From Cognatishimia sp. WU-CL00825 (GTDB lineage Bacteria > Pseudomonadota > Alphaproteobacteria > Rhodobacterales > Rhodobacteraceae), in NCBI RefSeq assembly GCF_040364665.1, contig NZ_BAABWX010000004.1, positions 124,001 to 188,000 on the forward strand: 64,000 nucleotides of DNA, in the 5' to 3' direction. A model generated the notes under the pieces. That model worked only from the letters and a program-made list of their open reading frames with translations. It did not search any database and was not told where the DNA came from. Positions 55,217 to 64,000 of this stretch are shown here, piece by piece. The position numbers were made by a program, and so were the translations under genes. The first letter of the stretch is position 1; each line of letters opens with the position of its first letter.

Positions 55217-56215
55217 TCAGAAGTCCAGGACAGAGCAGGATTCAGCGGCAGAATAGTCTTCGACTTTGACTTCGCCGGAAACAATTTTGGCTGTTGCCAT
55301 TTCAACCGAAGAGGTCATGGCGTCAGTCACGATGGTAGCGTTGTTGTCGTCAAATGCGACGCCAACACCCTCGGCAGCCAGGTCAAGGTTCAAGAAACCA
55401 GTTTCCGTGTCAGCACCAGATTTCAGAACGTTATAAACCGCAACATCCACGCGCTTAAGCATAGAGGTCAGAACTTTTCCTGGGTGCAGGTGGTTCTGGT
55501 TGCTGTCAACACCAATGGACAGGATGCCTTCGTCAGCCGCAACTTGCAAAACACCGACGCCTGTACCGCCAGCTGCAGCGAAGATAACATCCGCACCGTC
55601 AGAAATTTGCGCTTTTGTCAGTTCGCCACCTTTAACCGGGTCATTCCATGCGGCTGGTGTTGTGCCTGTCATGTTGGCAATGATTGTGGCATCTGGGTTC
55701 ACAGATTTCACACCCTGCGCGTAACCACATGCAAATTTGCGGATCAGAGGAATGTCCATGCCACCGATGAAGCCAACAGTGCCAGATTTCGAAGCTTCTG
55801 CGGCCATCACACCGGCCAGAAACGAACCTTCATGCTCTGCAAAGCTGATGGTCAAAACATTTGGCAGATTTGCCCAGCCATCAATGTTTACGAATTTTGT
55901 TTCTGGATAGTCTGGCGCAACTTCTTCGATTGGGGTCGTCATCGCGAAGCCCATAGTTACAATCGGATTTGCCCCAGCTTCGGCAAAGCGACGCAGCGCT
56001 TGCTCGCGCTGAGCTTCGGATTGAAGCTCAATCTCTAAATATTTGCCACCGGTTTCATCCGCCCAGCGTTTGGCCCCATTATAGCCAGCTTCGTTAAATG
56101 ATTTGTCGAATTTTCCACCAAGGTCAAAAATCAACGCTGGGTCAGCAATTGCCGATCCTGCAGTGATGGCAACAGCAGCAGCAGCAGCACCCAAGAATTT
56201 GTGCATCAGGGTCAT
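55217..56215 (-). CDS. BMP-family substrate-binding protein
   Basis: 332 residues with a signal peptide (about 1-25, cut after A-I-A-D). The mature part fits the PnrA/BMP family: IFDLGGKFDKSFNEAGYNGAKRWADETGGKYLEIE, and VGFIGGMDIPLIRKFACGYAQGVK, which shapes the ligand pocket in PnrA-like purine-nucleoside binding proteins. No lipobox. It starts the four-gene operon, with 7 bp to the ATPase gene. A leader dyad, GGTCCAG / CTGGACC (56239-56265), lies before the ATG. Ligand unknown; a purine nucleoside is the best guess given deoD at 42.3 kb. Confidence 0.92.
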   Translation of the reverse strand: MTLMHKFLGAAAAAVAITAGSAIADPALIFDLGGKFDKSFNEAGYNGAKRWADETGGKYLEIELQSEAQREQALRRFAEAGANPIVTMGFAMTTPIEEVAPDYPETKFVNIDGWANLPNVLTISFAEHEGSFLAGVMAAEASKSGTVGFIGGMDIPLIRKFACGYAQGVKSVNPDATIIANMTGTTPAAWNDPVKGGELTKAQISDGADVIFAAAGGTGVGVLQVAADEGILSIGVDSNQNHLHPGKVLTSMLKRVDVAVYNVLKSGADTETGFLNLDLAAEGVGVAFDDNNATIVTDAMTSSVEMATAKIVSGEVKVEDYSAAESCSVLDF

Positions 56216-56238
56216 TATGTCTCTCCCGAGTTTTGTAT

Positions 56239-56265
56239 GGTCCAGTCTATCCCTCGCGCTGGACC
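56239..56265 (-). promoter_or_regulatory. Dyad in the leader of the BMP transporter operon
   Basis: GGTCCAG / CTGGACC, a 7-bp perfect inverted repeat with a 13-base centre, 24-50 bases before the binding-protein ATG. It could form a leader hairpin near the ribosome-binding site or be an operator. Upstream on the minus strand lies TATACT at about 56290, a possible -10, without a matching -35. Confidence 0.35.
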
Positions 56266-56376
56266 TTAAAAAGTTAGATCGTTCAGATCAGTATACAAAA
56301 TAGGCCGGAGAGAAGGGGAAGGGTCAACCGATTTTTTGACCAATTGGGAGAGATTGGCTGTCTCTGGAAGTTTTTT

Positions 56377-56787
56377 TTACAGTTCTCGATGGAAAATCAG
56401 CGCATCAACTTTGCGCCCGTCGTTCAAAAAATAGTATGCACTGCGAGTGCCGACCTTAGTGTAACCATTTGAAATGTATAAATTTACTGCCCGTTTATTG
56501 GTTGTCGCAACCTCTAGAAAAGCACTTGTTGCCCCCCGTTCCGAAGCATTTTGATGGAATTTGCCTAACAGTTCGCGTCCGACACCACTTGATTGAAACT
56601 TTGGCAAAACCGCCAAAGTTAGTAGCTCAACCTCATCAGAAATGACACGTCCAAGGGCAAATCCACGTGAGTCGCCGGTCCAAAAGCACAAATCAGAACT
56701 TAAGAGATCACTGAATTCCTGTTCCGTCCAAGCTCGAGAATCAGTAAAGGCCTGGCAATGGACTTCGGCCAGTGTCGCCGCCGTCAT
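56377..56787 (-). CDS. rimI: Ribosomal-protein-S18-alanine N-acetyltransferase (RimI-like)
   Basis: A 136-residue GNAT enzyme. VLPKFQSSGVGRELLGKF is motif A (Q-x-x-G-x-G/A binds acetyl-CoA), and the C-terminal LYISNGYTKVGTRSAYY is motif B. Its start overlaps the tsaB stop by four bases; the tsaB–rimI pairing is common. It would acetylate the N-terminal alanine of S18, but other GNAT roles cannot be excluded. Confidence 0.85.
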   Translation of the reverse strand: MTAATLAEVHCQAFTDSRAWTEQEFSDLLSSDLCFWTGDSRGFALGRVISDEVELLTLAVLPKFQSSGVGRELLGKFHQNASERGATSAFLEVATTNKRAVNLYISNGYTKVGTRSAYYFLNDGRKVDALIFHREL

Positions 56788-57368
56788 AAGATGGTCGGCG
56801 GCGCGTCACGTGAGGGCGCTGCATCGGCGGCACGAATATAAAGCGGTGCAGGGCGCTCTGGTGGAAAATGAATGCGTGAAACTGCAACATGCCCAATATT
56901 TTCAGCGAGTTGCGCCGCAGGCAGTGCCATTTTTATGGGTCGGTCAGTGGGATATGGCGCGCTGACCAAGATCGGTTTTGATCCCAGTTTTGGATCGGAA
57001 ATATAGAGTTGATCACGAGGTGCGGAAACCGCGGTTATGGTCTCATCCGTTGAGCCCAAACGAGTGGCTTCAAATGTAGAAACGCCGATGGCCGGGATCT
57101 TGAGAGCCAGTGCCAAGCCACGCGCCGCAGAGACAGATATTCGAATGCCGGTGAAATTTCCCGGGCCAGTTCCGACACCAATCGCATCCAAGTCCGTCCA
57201 AGTCAGGTTTTGCTGTTCCAGCAGCTTTTCAAGCATGGGCATTAGCGCTTCGGCTTGTCCGCGCCCCATTTCCAGAACCCGGCTATGCAGAATGGTACCT
57301 GCGCGCAGCAAAGCGGCCGCGCAATGCGCGGCCGATGTGTCAAAGCTAAGAACGATTGGGTCAGACAC
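56784..57368 (-). CDS. tsaB: tRNA threonylcarbamoyladenosine biosynthesis protein TsaB
   Basis: 194 residues from a GTG that overlaps the nfuA stop by eight bases; GAGGTG lies upstream within nfuA. An ASKHA-fold, with VLSFDTSAAHCAAAL at the start and GVGTGPGNFTGIRISVSAARGLALAL, the TsaB signature. TsaB works with TsaD and TsaE to form t6A37 in tRNAs that read ANN codons. The longer frame to 57422 is rejected as it overlaps nfuA further and lacks homology to the family's N-terminus. Confidence 0.93.
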   Translation of the reverse strand: MSDPIVLSFDTSAAHCAAALLRAGTILHSRVLEMGRGQAEALMPMLEKLLEQQNLTWTDLDAIGVGTGPGNFTGIRISVSAARGLALALKIPAIGVSTFEATRLGSTDETITAVSAPRDQLYISDPKLGSKPILVSAPYPTDRPIKMALPAAQLAENIGHVAVSRIHFPPERPAPLYIRAADAAPSRDAPPTIL

Positions 57369-57924
57369 CAACTGGGCGCACCTCAGTGACCTCTGGAATA
57401 TAGTGGCGCAGCAAGTTTTCAATGCCCATCTTTAGCGTCACTGTTGACGACGGGCAACCAGCGCAGGCCCCTTGCATGTGCAAATAGACAACGCCGCGCT
57501 CAAACCCGTGGAACGTGATATCGCCACCATCTTGCGCAACAGCCGGACGCACGCGTGTGTCGAGTAGTTCCTTGATCTGTTCAACGATATCGCCGTCTTC
57601 ACCTTCGTGAGCGGCATGACCAGAAGGCGCGGAGCCTTCTTTGGCCAAAACAGGTTGGCCCGATTGGAAATGTTCCATTATCGCGCCAAGGATTGCGGGT
57701 TTAATGTGATCCCATTCAACGGCTTCTGCCTTGGTCACGGTCACAAAATCATGGCCCAGAAAGACGCCGGTCACGCCAGCCACAGCAAAAGTGCGTTGCG
57801 CCAAGGGTGATGCCTCTGCGCTGTCTGAATTTGGAAAATCCGCAGTTCCGACCTCTAGGACGGTCTGGCCAGGCAGAAATTTCAAGGTTGCTGGGTTCGG
57901 AGTTGATTCAGTTTGAATAAACAT
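57361..57924 (-). CDS. nfuA: NfuA/NifU-type iron-sulfur scaffold protein
   Basis: 187 residues from ATG 57924 (GAAAGG upstream). The N-terminal domain (MFIQTESTPNPATLKFLPG...) is of the Nfu-N type, and the C-terminal NifU-like domain holds CAGCPSS, whose two cysteines bridge a 4Fe-4S cluster between two subunits. It carries Fe-S clusters to apo-enzymes such as those of the TCA cycle. Upstream in-frame methionines to 58005 are less likely, because the TESTPNP start is conserved. Confidence 0.93.
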   Translation of the reverse strand: MFIQTESTPNPATLKFLPGQTVLEVGTADFPNSDSAEASPLAQRTFAVAGVTGVFLGHDFVTVTKAEAVEWDHIKPAILGAIMEHFQSGQPVLAKEGSAPSGHAAHEGEDGDIVEQIKELLDTRVRPAVAQDGGDITFHGFERGVVYLHMQGACAGCPSSTVTLKMGIENLLRHYIPEVTEVRPVGV

Positions 57925-58074
57925 CGGCGGGCCTTTCGTGTGTGCCATTGATATGCGTGGCATGGCAGGCAGTGTCAAGGTTTGGAACCATTCTAAACCG
58001 ATCAATCAACTTGTTTGCTGCTGTGGCTATGCGTCTCCATGAGATGCCCAAGAAGTATCTCATGGTGCTTTTGA

Positions 58075-58530
58075 TCAGGTGATGGCTTCGAGCCGTTCTT
58101 TGGACAAATCGCCAGGTACAATTGTCATGGGGACCGGCAAAGAACCTGAGTTCTTTGATAGCTGTGTGACCAAAGGACCTGGACCACCTTTTTCAACGCC
58201 CGCGCCCAATACCAAAACTCCGACTTCCGGGTCATCTTGGACCTGAGCCAGAATCTCAGTAACGGGTTCTCCTTCGCGGATAACCAACTCGGGATCGACA
58301 TTCTGTTTGTCACGCATCCATTTTGCGAAAACCTCAAAATGAACTTCGATACGTTCGCGCGCTTCTTGACGCATGATATCGCCAACACCGATCCAATGAT
58401 TGAACTCGTCTGGCGGGATGACGGATAGGACTTCTACGCCCCCTTTGGTTTTAGCTGCGCGCATCGCTGCAAAGCGCATCGCATTCAAACATTCGCGGCT
58501 ATCATCCAGTACGACAAGAAATTTACGCAT
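58075..58530 (-). CDS. Universal stress protein (UspA family)
   Basis: 151 residues from ATG 58530 with AGGAGG upstream. A single Usp domain: MRKFLVVLDDSRECLNAMRFAAMRAAK at the start and VGVLVLGAGVEKGGPGPLVTQL near the end, where the ATP-binding G-x2-G-x9-G form is only partly kept. It is followed by nfuA on the same strand. Usp proteins respond to stress or nutrient state; the partner is unknown. Confidence 0.88.
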   Translation of the reverse strand: MRKFLVVLDDSRECLNAMRFAAMRAAKTKGGVEVLSVIPPDEFNHWIGVGDIMRQEARERIEVHFEVFAKWMRDKQNVDPELVIREGEPVTEILAQVQDDPEVGVLVLGAGVEKGGPGPLVTQLSKNSGSLPVPMTIVPGDLSKERLEAIT

Positions 58531-58741
58531 GAATTGCCCTCCTTTTTTTCGCATCATGGCCTATGCTAGAATAGAGGGCAATGGCTGATGCCCCTTGCCG
58601 CTGGACTGCGACGACTTGCGTCTGCCTAAGATGAAAATCGGAAGATTGGTCAAAAACTGTGATGGCTCGCAAATTGAGTTGTGTGCTTTGATTTCCGAGG
58701 GTAGCGCGGCGTTTTTTGCAATAACGACATGCCGAATCCGA

Positions 58742-58774
58742 AAAAAGAGCGCGGCAAACGCCAGCGCTCTTTTT
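58742..58774 (-). terminator. Intrinsic terminator after trpS
   Basis: An 11-bp stem AAAAAGAGCGC / GCGCTCTTTTT with an inner GGC / GCC pairing. On the minus strand U residues come from the A run before 58747. It lies 22 bases beyond the trpS stop. The rest of 58531-58796 has no credible gene. Confidence 0.82.
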
Positions 58775-58796
58775 CTTTCGTTAGATTTAGCCAGCT

Positions 58797-59828
58797 TTAG
58801 CCAACCATGCCAACAATACGATATGTCTCTTGCAGAATAGGTGTTGCAATCTCGCGTGCGCGCAACGCGCCGTCCTGCAAAATTTTGTCGATTTCCTTGG
58901 TATCCTGCATAAGGCGCGCCATTTCGCCTGAGATCGGAGACAGCTTTTCTACGGCCAATTCTGCCAACATCGGTTTGAATTCAGAAAACTGCTTTCCGCC
59001 GACGTCCGCCAAAACCTGATCGATGCTTTGGTCGTTGAGCGCTGCAAAGATATTCACCAAATTGCGCGCTTCGGCTCGGTCTTCAAGGCCCTTACTTTCA
59101 GAGGGCAGGGGTTCTGCGTCGGTTTTTGCCTTGCGAATTTTCTTGGCGATTGCATCCGCGTCATCAGTCATGTTGATGCGCGACGCATCTGACGGATCAG
59201 ACTTTGACATTTTTTTGGAGCCATCGCGCAAGGACATAACGCGCGTTGCGGCACCTTCGATCACGGGTTCTGAGATCGGGAAAAAATCGACGCCATAGTC
59301 ATGGTTGAATTTCGCAGCGATGTCGCGTGTCAATTCCACGTGCTGTTTCTGATCTTCGCCCACAGGGACATGTGTGGCGTGATACAATAAAATATCTGCC
59401 GCCATCAGCGCAGGATAGGCAAACAAACCCAAAGAAGCATTTTGGGTGTTTTTGCCTGCTTTGTCTTTCCACTGGGTCATCCGTTGCATCCAGCCCATAC
59501 GGGCGACGCAATTGAATATCCAACCCAATTGCGCATGCTCGGGCACTTGCGACTGATTGAACAAAATCGATTTTTTCGGATCTAGCCCCGACGCAATATA
59601 GCCAGCGCAAAGTTCACGCGTTGCATTGCGCAATTTTTCAGGGTCTTGCCAGACAGTGATCGCGTGCAGATCAACCATGCAATAGATCGACTGCACGCCC
59701 GTTTCCTGGGTCTGAACAAACCGCTTCATCGCGCCGAGATAATTACCTAGTGTCAGGCCGCCAGAAGGCTGGATGCCAGAAAAGACACGTGGGGTGAAAT
59801 CAGAGGACGTTTGGACCGCCTCGTTCAT
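58797..59828 (-). CDS. trpS: Tryptophan--tRNA ligase
   Basis: 343 residues from ATG 59828 (GGAG upstream); the frame to 59921 is rejected. It charges tRNA-Trp. The class I signature reads [16 protein letters not shown] (the T-L-G-N form of HIGH), and the KMSKS loop is [10 protein letters not shown]. It is divergent from the rhomboid-like gene, with 73 bp between starts. Confidence 0.96.
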   Translation of the reverse strand: MNEAVQTSSDFTPRVFSGIQPSGGLTLGNYLGAMKRFVQTQETGVQSIYCMVDLHAITVWQDPEKLRNATRELCAGYIASGLDPKKSILFNQSQVPEHAQLGWIFNCVARMGWMQRMTQWKDKAGKNTQNASLGLFAYPALMAADILLYHATHVPVGEDQKQHVELTRDIAAKFNHDYGVDFFPISEPVIEGAATRVMSLRDGSKKMSKSDPSDASRINMTDDADAIAKKIRKAKTDAEPLPSESKGLEDRAEARNLVNIFAALNDQSIDQVLADVGGKQFSEFKPMLAELAVEKLSPISGEMARLMQDTKEIDKILQDGALRAREIATPILQETYRIVGMVG

Positions 59829-59901
59829 ATCGGATACTCCGTCTGGAATTAATTGCTCGATTGGCTTACCCATGGCGACAAACGCCGTCAAGGAGCGCCA
59901 G

Positions 59902-60588
59902 ATGAGCCAAACACCTAACAACAGTCCTTTTAACGCGATCCCCCCGGTTGTCGCAGCCCTGGCCTTGCTGATTATCGGCGTGGAAATCGTGTTTTACGCT
60001 GGGGCGTCTGGCTTGGTTGGTGATCGGACAGCAATCGGGTGGCGGCTTGAAGGCTTTCAGCAATACAGTTTTTCGCCCGATATTTTGAAATGGATGTGGC
60101 AGACCGGTCAGTGGCCTTCAGAACATTTGTTGCGCTTTGTCAGCTATTTGTTCCTGCATGGTGGATTTGTTCATGCACTGTTTGCGTCCGCAATTGTACT
60201 GGCGCTGGGTAAGATGGTTGGTGAGATATTTCATCCGCTGGCAACTTTGGTTGTGTTCTTAGGATCTGGAATTGTGGGGGCGCTTGCTTTTGCACTGGCG
60301 TGGTCTGATGCGGGCGCTTTGATTGGGGCCTATCCCGGCGCTTATGGGCTGATCGGGGCCTTTACGTTTCTGATGTGGGTAAAATTGCGGGCAGTTGGTG
60401 AAAACCAAACACGTGCCTTTTCATTGATAGGATTTTTGTTGGGAATCCAATTGGTTTTCGGAGCGCTGTTTGGCGGCAACGGCGATTGGGTCGCGGACTT
60501 GGCAGGGTTTGTGACGGGATTCTTGTTGTCGTTTGTATTTGTGCCCGGCGGGTGGTCACGGATCCGCGAAATGATCAGACACGACTAA
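59902..60588 (+). CDS. Rhomboid-like membrane protein lacking catalytic residues
   Basis: 228 residues from ATG 59902 with GGAG upstream. Six hydrophobic spans; the conserved region [28 protein letters not shown] is like the L1/second span of rhomboids. The active-site G-x-S-G is replaced by G-A-Y-G (in PGAYGLIGA), and the last-span His of A-H-x-x-G-F is D ([10 protein letters not shown]). The serine protease is therefore probably dead (an iRhom-like or DER1-like pseudoprotease). In databases such proteins may still carry a peptidase label. Confidence 0.8.
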   Translation: MSQTPNNSPFNAIPPVVAALALLIIGVEIVFYAGASGLVGDRTAIGWRLEGFQQYSFSPDILKWMWQTGQWPSEHLLRFVSYLFLHGGFVHALFASAIVLALGKMVGEIFHPLATLVVFLGSGIVGALAFALAWSDAGALIGAYPGAYGLIGAFTFLMWVKLRAVGENQTRAFSLIGFLLGIQLVFGALFGGNGDWVADLAGFVTGFLLSFVFVPGGWSRIREMIRHD

Positions 60589-60626
60589 GGCACTGCAATA
60601 ATGAAGGTGAATGGCGCGGTCTGGCT

Positions 60627-62162
60627 TTAGCTGCGACCGCGCTTGAGATCTTTCAAACTGAACGCGCCCAATACATGGCCTGCGAAAAAGTACACGCAAC
60701 TGCCCACTACAATCAATGCGGCCAACGCCAGATAGCGCCAGCTGTCTGTCGTCAATGCCGTATCCAACAGGTCGGCGGCCACAAATAACACTCCGCCCAT
60801 CGCAACGCTTGCAACGCAAATGCGCCAAAGTCTGGAGCGAAATCGCGAATCAAATTGCGCAACAGGGCCGAATTTTCGCGCGCCAAGCGCCAGTAAAATC
60901 ACCATGGCCCAACCTGCCGCGCTAGTGGCAATTGCTGGCGCGAGCCACCCAAAGAGCGGGAATAGACCAAAGGCCAGAACGGCGTTGATCAACATTGCCA
61001 CAAGGGCGAACCGAAAGGGGCTTTTGGTATCTTCACGTGCAAAAAACAAAGGTTGCAACAGTTTTTGCAGGATAAACGCGGGCAACCCCAGACCGTAAAT
61101 GGCCACAGCGGTGGCAATCGCCAGCGCGTCAGCACCCGTTGTTGCTCCGCGCTCATACATCACGGAAACCAAAGGTAGCGGGATCACAAGAAAGGCGACT
61201 GCGCAGGGTACAGTAAGCGCTAAAGCAAACTCTCCCGCGCGGGAGAACGCGTTACGGGCCCCGATGTCGTCACCGCTTTTCAGTCGCCTAGACAAGTCAG
61301 GCAGCAACACAATTCCAACAGCGATCCCAACAACGCCCAGCGGCAGTTGATATAATCTGTCCGCTGCAAAAAGCCAACTAATAGCGCCTTCGGACCGGGA
61401 GGCCACCAACTGGCCAACCACTAGATTGATTTGCATAACCCCCGAGGCCAGCGCCGCTGGCACTGCAACTTTGACCATATGCGACATGTCCGGCGTCCAC
61501 TTAGGTCGACCAGGCACAATCGAAATTCCCGCCTTATGGGCCGCGGACCAGACAAGCGCCAGTTGCGCCAATCCAGCTATTGGGATCACCCAAAGCAACC
61601 ACAGAATAACATCTTGCCCTGAGGCCGCGCCTATGGTCATCGCAGCCACGGCAAAAATATTCAGCAGGACTGGTGCAGCGGCTGCAGCTGCAAAACGCCC
61701 CGTTGCATTTAAGATCCCGGAAAACAACGCCGCCAGCGACATGAAAAAGATATAGGGAAACACGATGCGACCATACCCGACAGTCAAGTCAAATCTGGCA
61801 TCCCCCCAGAAACCTTCGGCTGTGGCATAGACCAATGCGGGCATAAAAATCATAGCAAGTGCGGTCAGCGCCAGCACCACGGTCGCCAATCCGTTAAAGG
61901 CATCACGCGCAAATTTCTGCGCTTCCTCGTCGGCTTCCAGCTTTTTAGAGAACATAGGAACAAAAGCTGCGTTAAACGCACCCTCGGCAAAAAAGCGGCG
62001 GAACATATTTGGCAAGCGAAAGGCGGCCACGAACGCGTCAAGGCCCGCTCCGGGCCCAATCAAACTGAGAATCAGAATTTCGCGTGCAAAGCCAAGAATG
62101 CGACTAAGTAGGGTCCAAAACCCAACAGTCATAAAACCTTTGAGAAGCCGGACCGGCTTCAC
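60627..62162 (-). CDS. murJ: Lipid II flippase MurJ
   Basis: 511 residues with about 14 hydrophobic spans of the MVF family. Characteristic pieces are LLKGFMTVGFWTLLSRILGFAREILI at the start, RLPNMFRRFFAEGAFNAAFVPMF, and the repeated A/L-rich helices. It moves lipid II across the inner membrane for peptidoglycan. Its start overlaps the glnD stop by four bases; the glnD–murJ–trpS order is frequent in Rhodobacterales. Confidence 0.95.
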   Translation of the reverse strand: MKPVRLLKGFMTVGFWTLLSRILGFAREILILSLIGPGAGLDAFVAAFRLPNMFRRFFAEGAFNAAFVPMFSKKLEADEEAQKFARDAFNGLATVVLALTALAMIFMPALVYATAEGFWGDARFDLTVGYGRIVFPYIFFMSLAALFSGILNATGRFAAAAAAPVLLNIFAVAAMTIGAASGQDVILWLLWVIPIAGLAQLALVWSAAHKAGISIVPGRPKWTPDMSHMVKVAVPAALASGVMQINLVVGQLVASRSEGAISWLFAADRLYQLPLGVVGIAVGIVLLPDLSRRLKSGDDIGARNAFSRAGEFALALTVPCAVAFLVIPLPLVSVMYERGATTGADALAIATAVAIYGLGLPAFILQKLLQPLFFAREDTKSPFRFALVAMLINAVLAFGLFPLFGWLAPAIATSAAGWAMVILLALGARKFGPVAQFDSRFRSRLWRICVASVAMGGVLFVAADLLDTALTTDSWRYLALAALIVVGSCVYFFAGHVLGAFSLKDLKRGRS

Positions 62163-64000
62163 GAAACTGCCCTTTTATGCCCTTTGTTGATCGCTTCAAT
62201 CAAACGTTTTTCCAATGTCCGTTGTTTTGATTCTGAATGAAACTTTAGACCAAACATATCTTTGACATAGAAGGTGTCGACAACTTGCTCGCCATAGGTC
62301 GCGATCACGGCCGAGGCGATATAAATGTTGCTTGCAGCCATGGTTTTTGCCAAATCAAACAACAATCCAGGGCGGTCACGCGTATCAACTTCGATGATCG
62401 TATAGATTTCTGACCCGTCATTATCGAAGGTGATTGTGGTTGGAACTTTGAATGCCCGTTCACGTTTTTTGATCACATCGCGCGATTTGATGGCCTCAGA
62501 AGCCACCACTTCGCCGCGCAGGGTTTTGTGAATCATCTGAGACAACCGACTGAGGCGGCGCGCTTCATAGGGGCTGCCCTCTGAATCCTGTATCCAAAAC
62601 GCGGCCGTTGCGTAGCCATCTTTTGACGTAAAGGTACGCGCATCAACGATATTGGCCCCAACCAAAGCGAGTGCGCCGGTCAGCCGCGAGAAGATCCCCG
62701 GGTGATCTTCGATTGCGAAACAAGCACGGGTTGCGTCGCGATCGTTGTCGGGCTGCAGATCTATGCGAATTTCGTCGTCGCTCAGGTCTTCTAACATGCC
62801 CGCAAACACAACATGAGCATCTGTCGATAAACTCTGCCAGTAGGGATCATAGTGACGGGAAATTTCGACCTTAAGCCGTTTCGCACTCCAGTCTGGCAGG
62901 GCGGCCTTCAGCAATTTACGTGCTTCGGTGCTGCGAGTGCGTCGGGTTGGCTTTTCCATGCCGTTTTCTAATTCTGCGCGCGTAAGTTCGTACAGATTAC
63001 GCAGCAACGTGGCTTTCCAATTGTTCCAAACCTCTGGCCCGACACCGCGGATGTCACAGACTGTCAGGACGGTAAGCAGGTTCAAGCGGTTAACGTTTCT
63101 AACGGCTTTTGCAAAATTTCGAATAGTACGCAAATCTGAAAGATCACGCTTTTGCGCGACATCCGACATCAACAGGTGATTTCTGACAAGCCATTCAACA
63201 GTTTCACATTCGGCTTTGTTCAAGCCCAAACGTGGCGCAATTTTTTTGGCCATTTGCGCTCCAAGGATCGAATGATCGATGTCACGGCCTTTGCCAATGT
63301 CATGCAGCAGCAATGCAACCATCATGACTTTGCGATTGATGCCCGTTTTTAGAATATCAGAAGACAATGGCAGTTCTTCGATCAATTCGTCACGTTCGAT
63401 CTGGGCAAATGTGGAAATCACCTGAATCGTGTGCTCATCTACCGTATAGGAATGATACATATTGAACTGCATCATCGCGACAATGGTTTCAAATTCGGGG
63501 ATGAAGGCCGCCAAAGCCCCCAGTTCATTCATACGCCGCAACGCGCGTTCGGGGTTGCCGTGTTTCAACAAAGTATCCAGGAAAATTCGCTGGGCTTCTT
63601 TGCTTGCCCGCATTTGATCGTCGATTAGGTCAAGATTGGCCGTCACCAGCCGCATAGCGTCTGGGTGAATAAGCAGGCCTGTGCGCAACGCTTCTTCAAA
63701 CAGCCGCAGAAGGTTCAATTTGTCGGCAAGAAATTCATCGGCATCTTTGACAGCGAGACGGTTGTGAATAACTTCATAGGCTGGTTTTAACCGAGGTCTG
63801 CGACGGAAAATTCGCTCAAGGAGCGGGGCGGCTTTGGTATGAGAGTCCTCAAGCTTTGTCAGCAAAATCCGTGTCAGATCGCCAACTGCAGTCGCGTGCC
63901 GGAAATAGTCCTGCATAAAGTGCTCAACAGCTCTGCGCCCGCCTTTGTCTTGGTATTGCATACGCTCAGCAACCATTACCTGCATATCAAAGGTCAGCTG
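62159..64000 (-). CDS. glnD: Bifunctional uridylyltransferase/uridylyl-removing enzyme GlnD (5' end missing)
   Basis: The window holds the last 613 or so codons; the frame stays open to the edge (Q-L-T-F-D before MQVMVAERMQYQDKGG), so the nucleotidyltransferase domain lies outside. The GlnE/GlnD helix region is followed by the HD phosphohydrolase domain (VALLLHDIGKGRDIDHS), which removes UMP from PII. Two ACT domains end the protein (IEDHPGIFSRLTGALALVGANIVDARTF; VDTRDRPGLLFDLAKTM), which sense glutamine. It sets nitrogen status through PII (GlnB/GlnK). Confidence 0.96.
   Translation of the reverse strand, partial: QLTFDMQVMVAERMQYQDKGGRRAVEHFMQDYFRHATAVGDLTRILLTKLEDSHTKAAPLLERIFRRRPRLKPAYEVIHNRLAVKDADEFLADKLNLLRLFEEALRTGLLIHPDAMRLVTANLDLIDDQMRASKEAQRIFLDTLLKHGNPERALRRMNELGALAAFIPEFETIVAMMQFNMYHSYTVDEHTIQVISTFAQIERDELIEELPLSSDILKTGINRKVMMVALLLHDIGKGRDIDHSILGAQMAKKIAPRLGLNKAECETVEWLVRNHLLMSDVAQKRDLSDLRTIRNFAKAVRNVNRLNLLTVLTVCDIRGVGPEVWNNWKATLLRNLYELTRAELENGMEKPTRRTRSTEARKLLKAALPDWSAKRLKVEISRHYDPYWQSLSTDAHVVFAGMLEDLSDDEIRIDLQPDNDRDATRACFAIEDHPGIFSRLTGALALVGANIVDARTFTSKDGYATAAFWIQDSEGSPYEARRLSRLSQMIHKTLRGEVVASEAIKSRDVIKKRERAFKVPTTITFDNDGSEIYTIIEVDTRDRPGLLFDLAKTMAASNIYIASAVIATYGEQVVDTFYVKDMFGLKFHSESKQRTLEKRLIEAINKGHKRAVS

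Noticed and set aside
56340..56378. T8 run after AGAGA/TCTCT near the rimI end, considered as a plus-strand terminator
   Set aside because: The stem is only five pairs and is separated from the T run by five bases; no plus-strand gene is near.

Overview
The window is chromosomal DNA of an alphaproteobacterium of the Rhodobacterales, most likely a marine roseobacter-type genus. The evidence is the set of Rhodobacterales-typical families and neighbourhoods: DUF4175/TIGR02302, argH–lipoprotein–lysA, an MJ0042 zinc-ribbon protein facing ftsEX, TIGR02186 paired with a TauE/SafE permease, glnD–murJ–trpS, and above all the ethylmalonyl-CoA pathway genes ccr, ecm, mch and mcl2 beside the TCA-cycle genes. 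There is no rRNA, tRNA, CRISPR array, insertion sequence or prophage. The genes are densely packed, often with 1–4 bp overlaps.

Layout. 1–6.5 kb: the last codons of an ETF:ubiquinone oxidoreductase, a TPR export protein, ispE, polyprenyl diphosphate synthase, a DUF2007 protein, a TrmN6-like methyltransferase, a DUF465 peptide, a LysR regulator and a small ORF. 6.5–8.7 kb: phaB and phaA. 8.8–20.3 kb: a degenerate EAL protein, a TlpA-like thioredoxin facing argH–lipoprotein–lysA, the TIGR02302 protein, the zinc-ribbon protein, ftsE–ftsX–plsC and a PPOX-type flavoprotein. 20.5–32 kb (minus strand): mdh, then sucC–lipoprotein–sucD–secreted protein–sucA–sucB–lpd, with a glycosyltransferase on the other strand between mdh and sucC. 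32–42 kb: a TauE/SafE permease, mcl2–nnrU–DUF1737–mch–DUF4344 metallopeptidase, sdhCDA–sulfotransferase-like–sdhB and a small zinc-ribbon membrane protein. 42–47 kb: deoD, an acylphosphatase pseudogene, and ecm divergent from ccr. 47–64 kb: a RecD-like helicase with an SDR, TIGR02186/TauE, a four-gene BMP/nucleoside-type ABC transporter, rimI–tsaB–nfuA–uspA, trpS, a rhomboid-like protein, murJ and the 3' two-thirds of glnD.

The genes between about 6.5 and 47 kb form one metabolic theme. PhaA and PhaB turn acetyl-CoA into 3-hydroxybutyryl-CoA. Ccr, Ecm, Mch and Mcl2 belong to the ethylmalonyl-CoA route, which assimilates C2 units without isocitrate lyase. The 2-oxoglutarate dehydrogenase, succinyl-CoA synthetase, succinate dehydrogenase and malate dehydrogenase genes oxidise or interconvert the C4 products. 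The suc and sdh operons share an exact palindrome, TGTGATCACA. It occurs as a pair with 21-bp spacing in front of each operon and, in my reading, nowhere else in the window, so one regulator probably controls both.

The most notable features are: (i) a composite intergenic element present three times (two hairpins followed by a GTATTT box), whose second hairpin changes sequence but keeps perfect pairing; (ii) the paired TGTGATCACA operators; (iii) two small secreted proteins built into the suc operon; (iv) a sulfotransferase-like gene and a terminator-like hairpin between sdhA and sdhB; (v) an acylphosphatase gene with one internal TAG; and (vi) EAL and rhomboid proteins that lack catalytic residues. 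No clearly new multi-gene system is evident; the new material lies mostly in the regulatory DNA and the small embedded genes.
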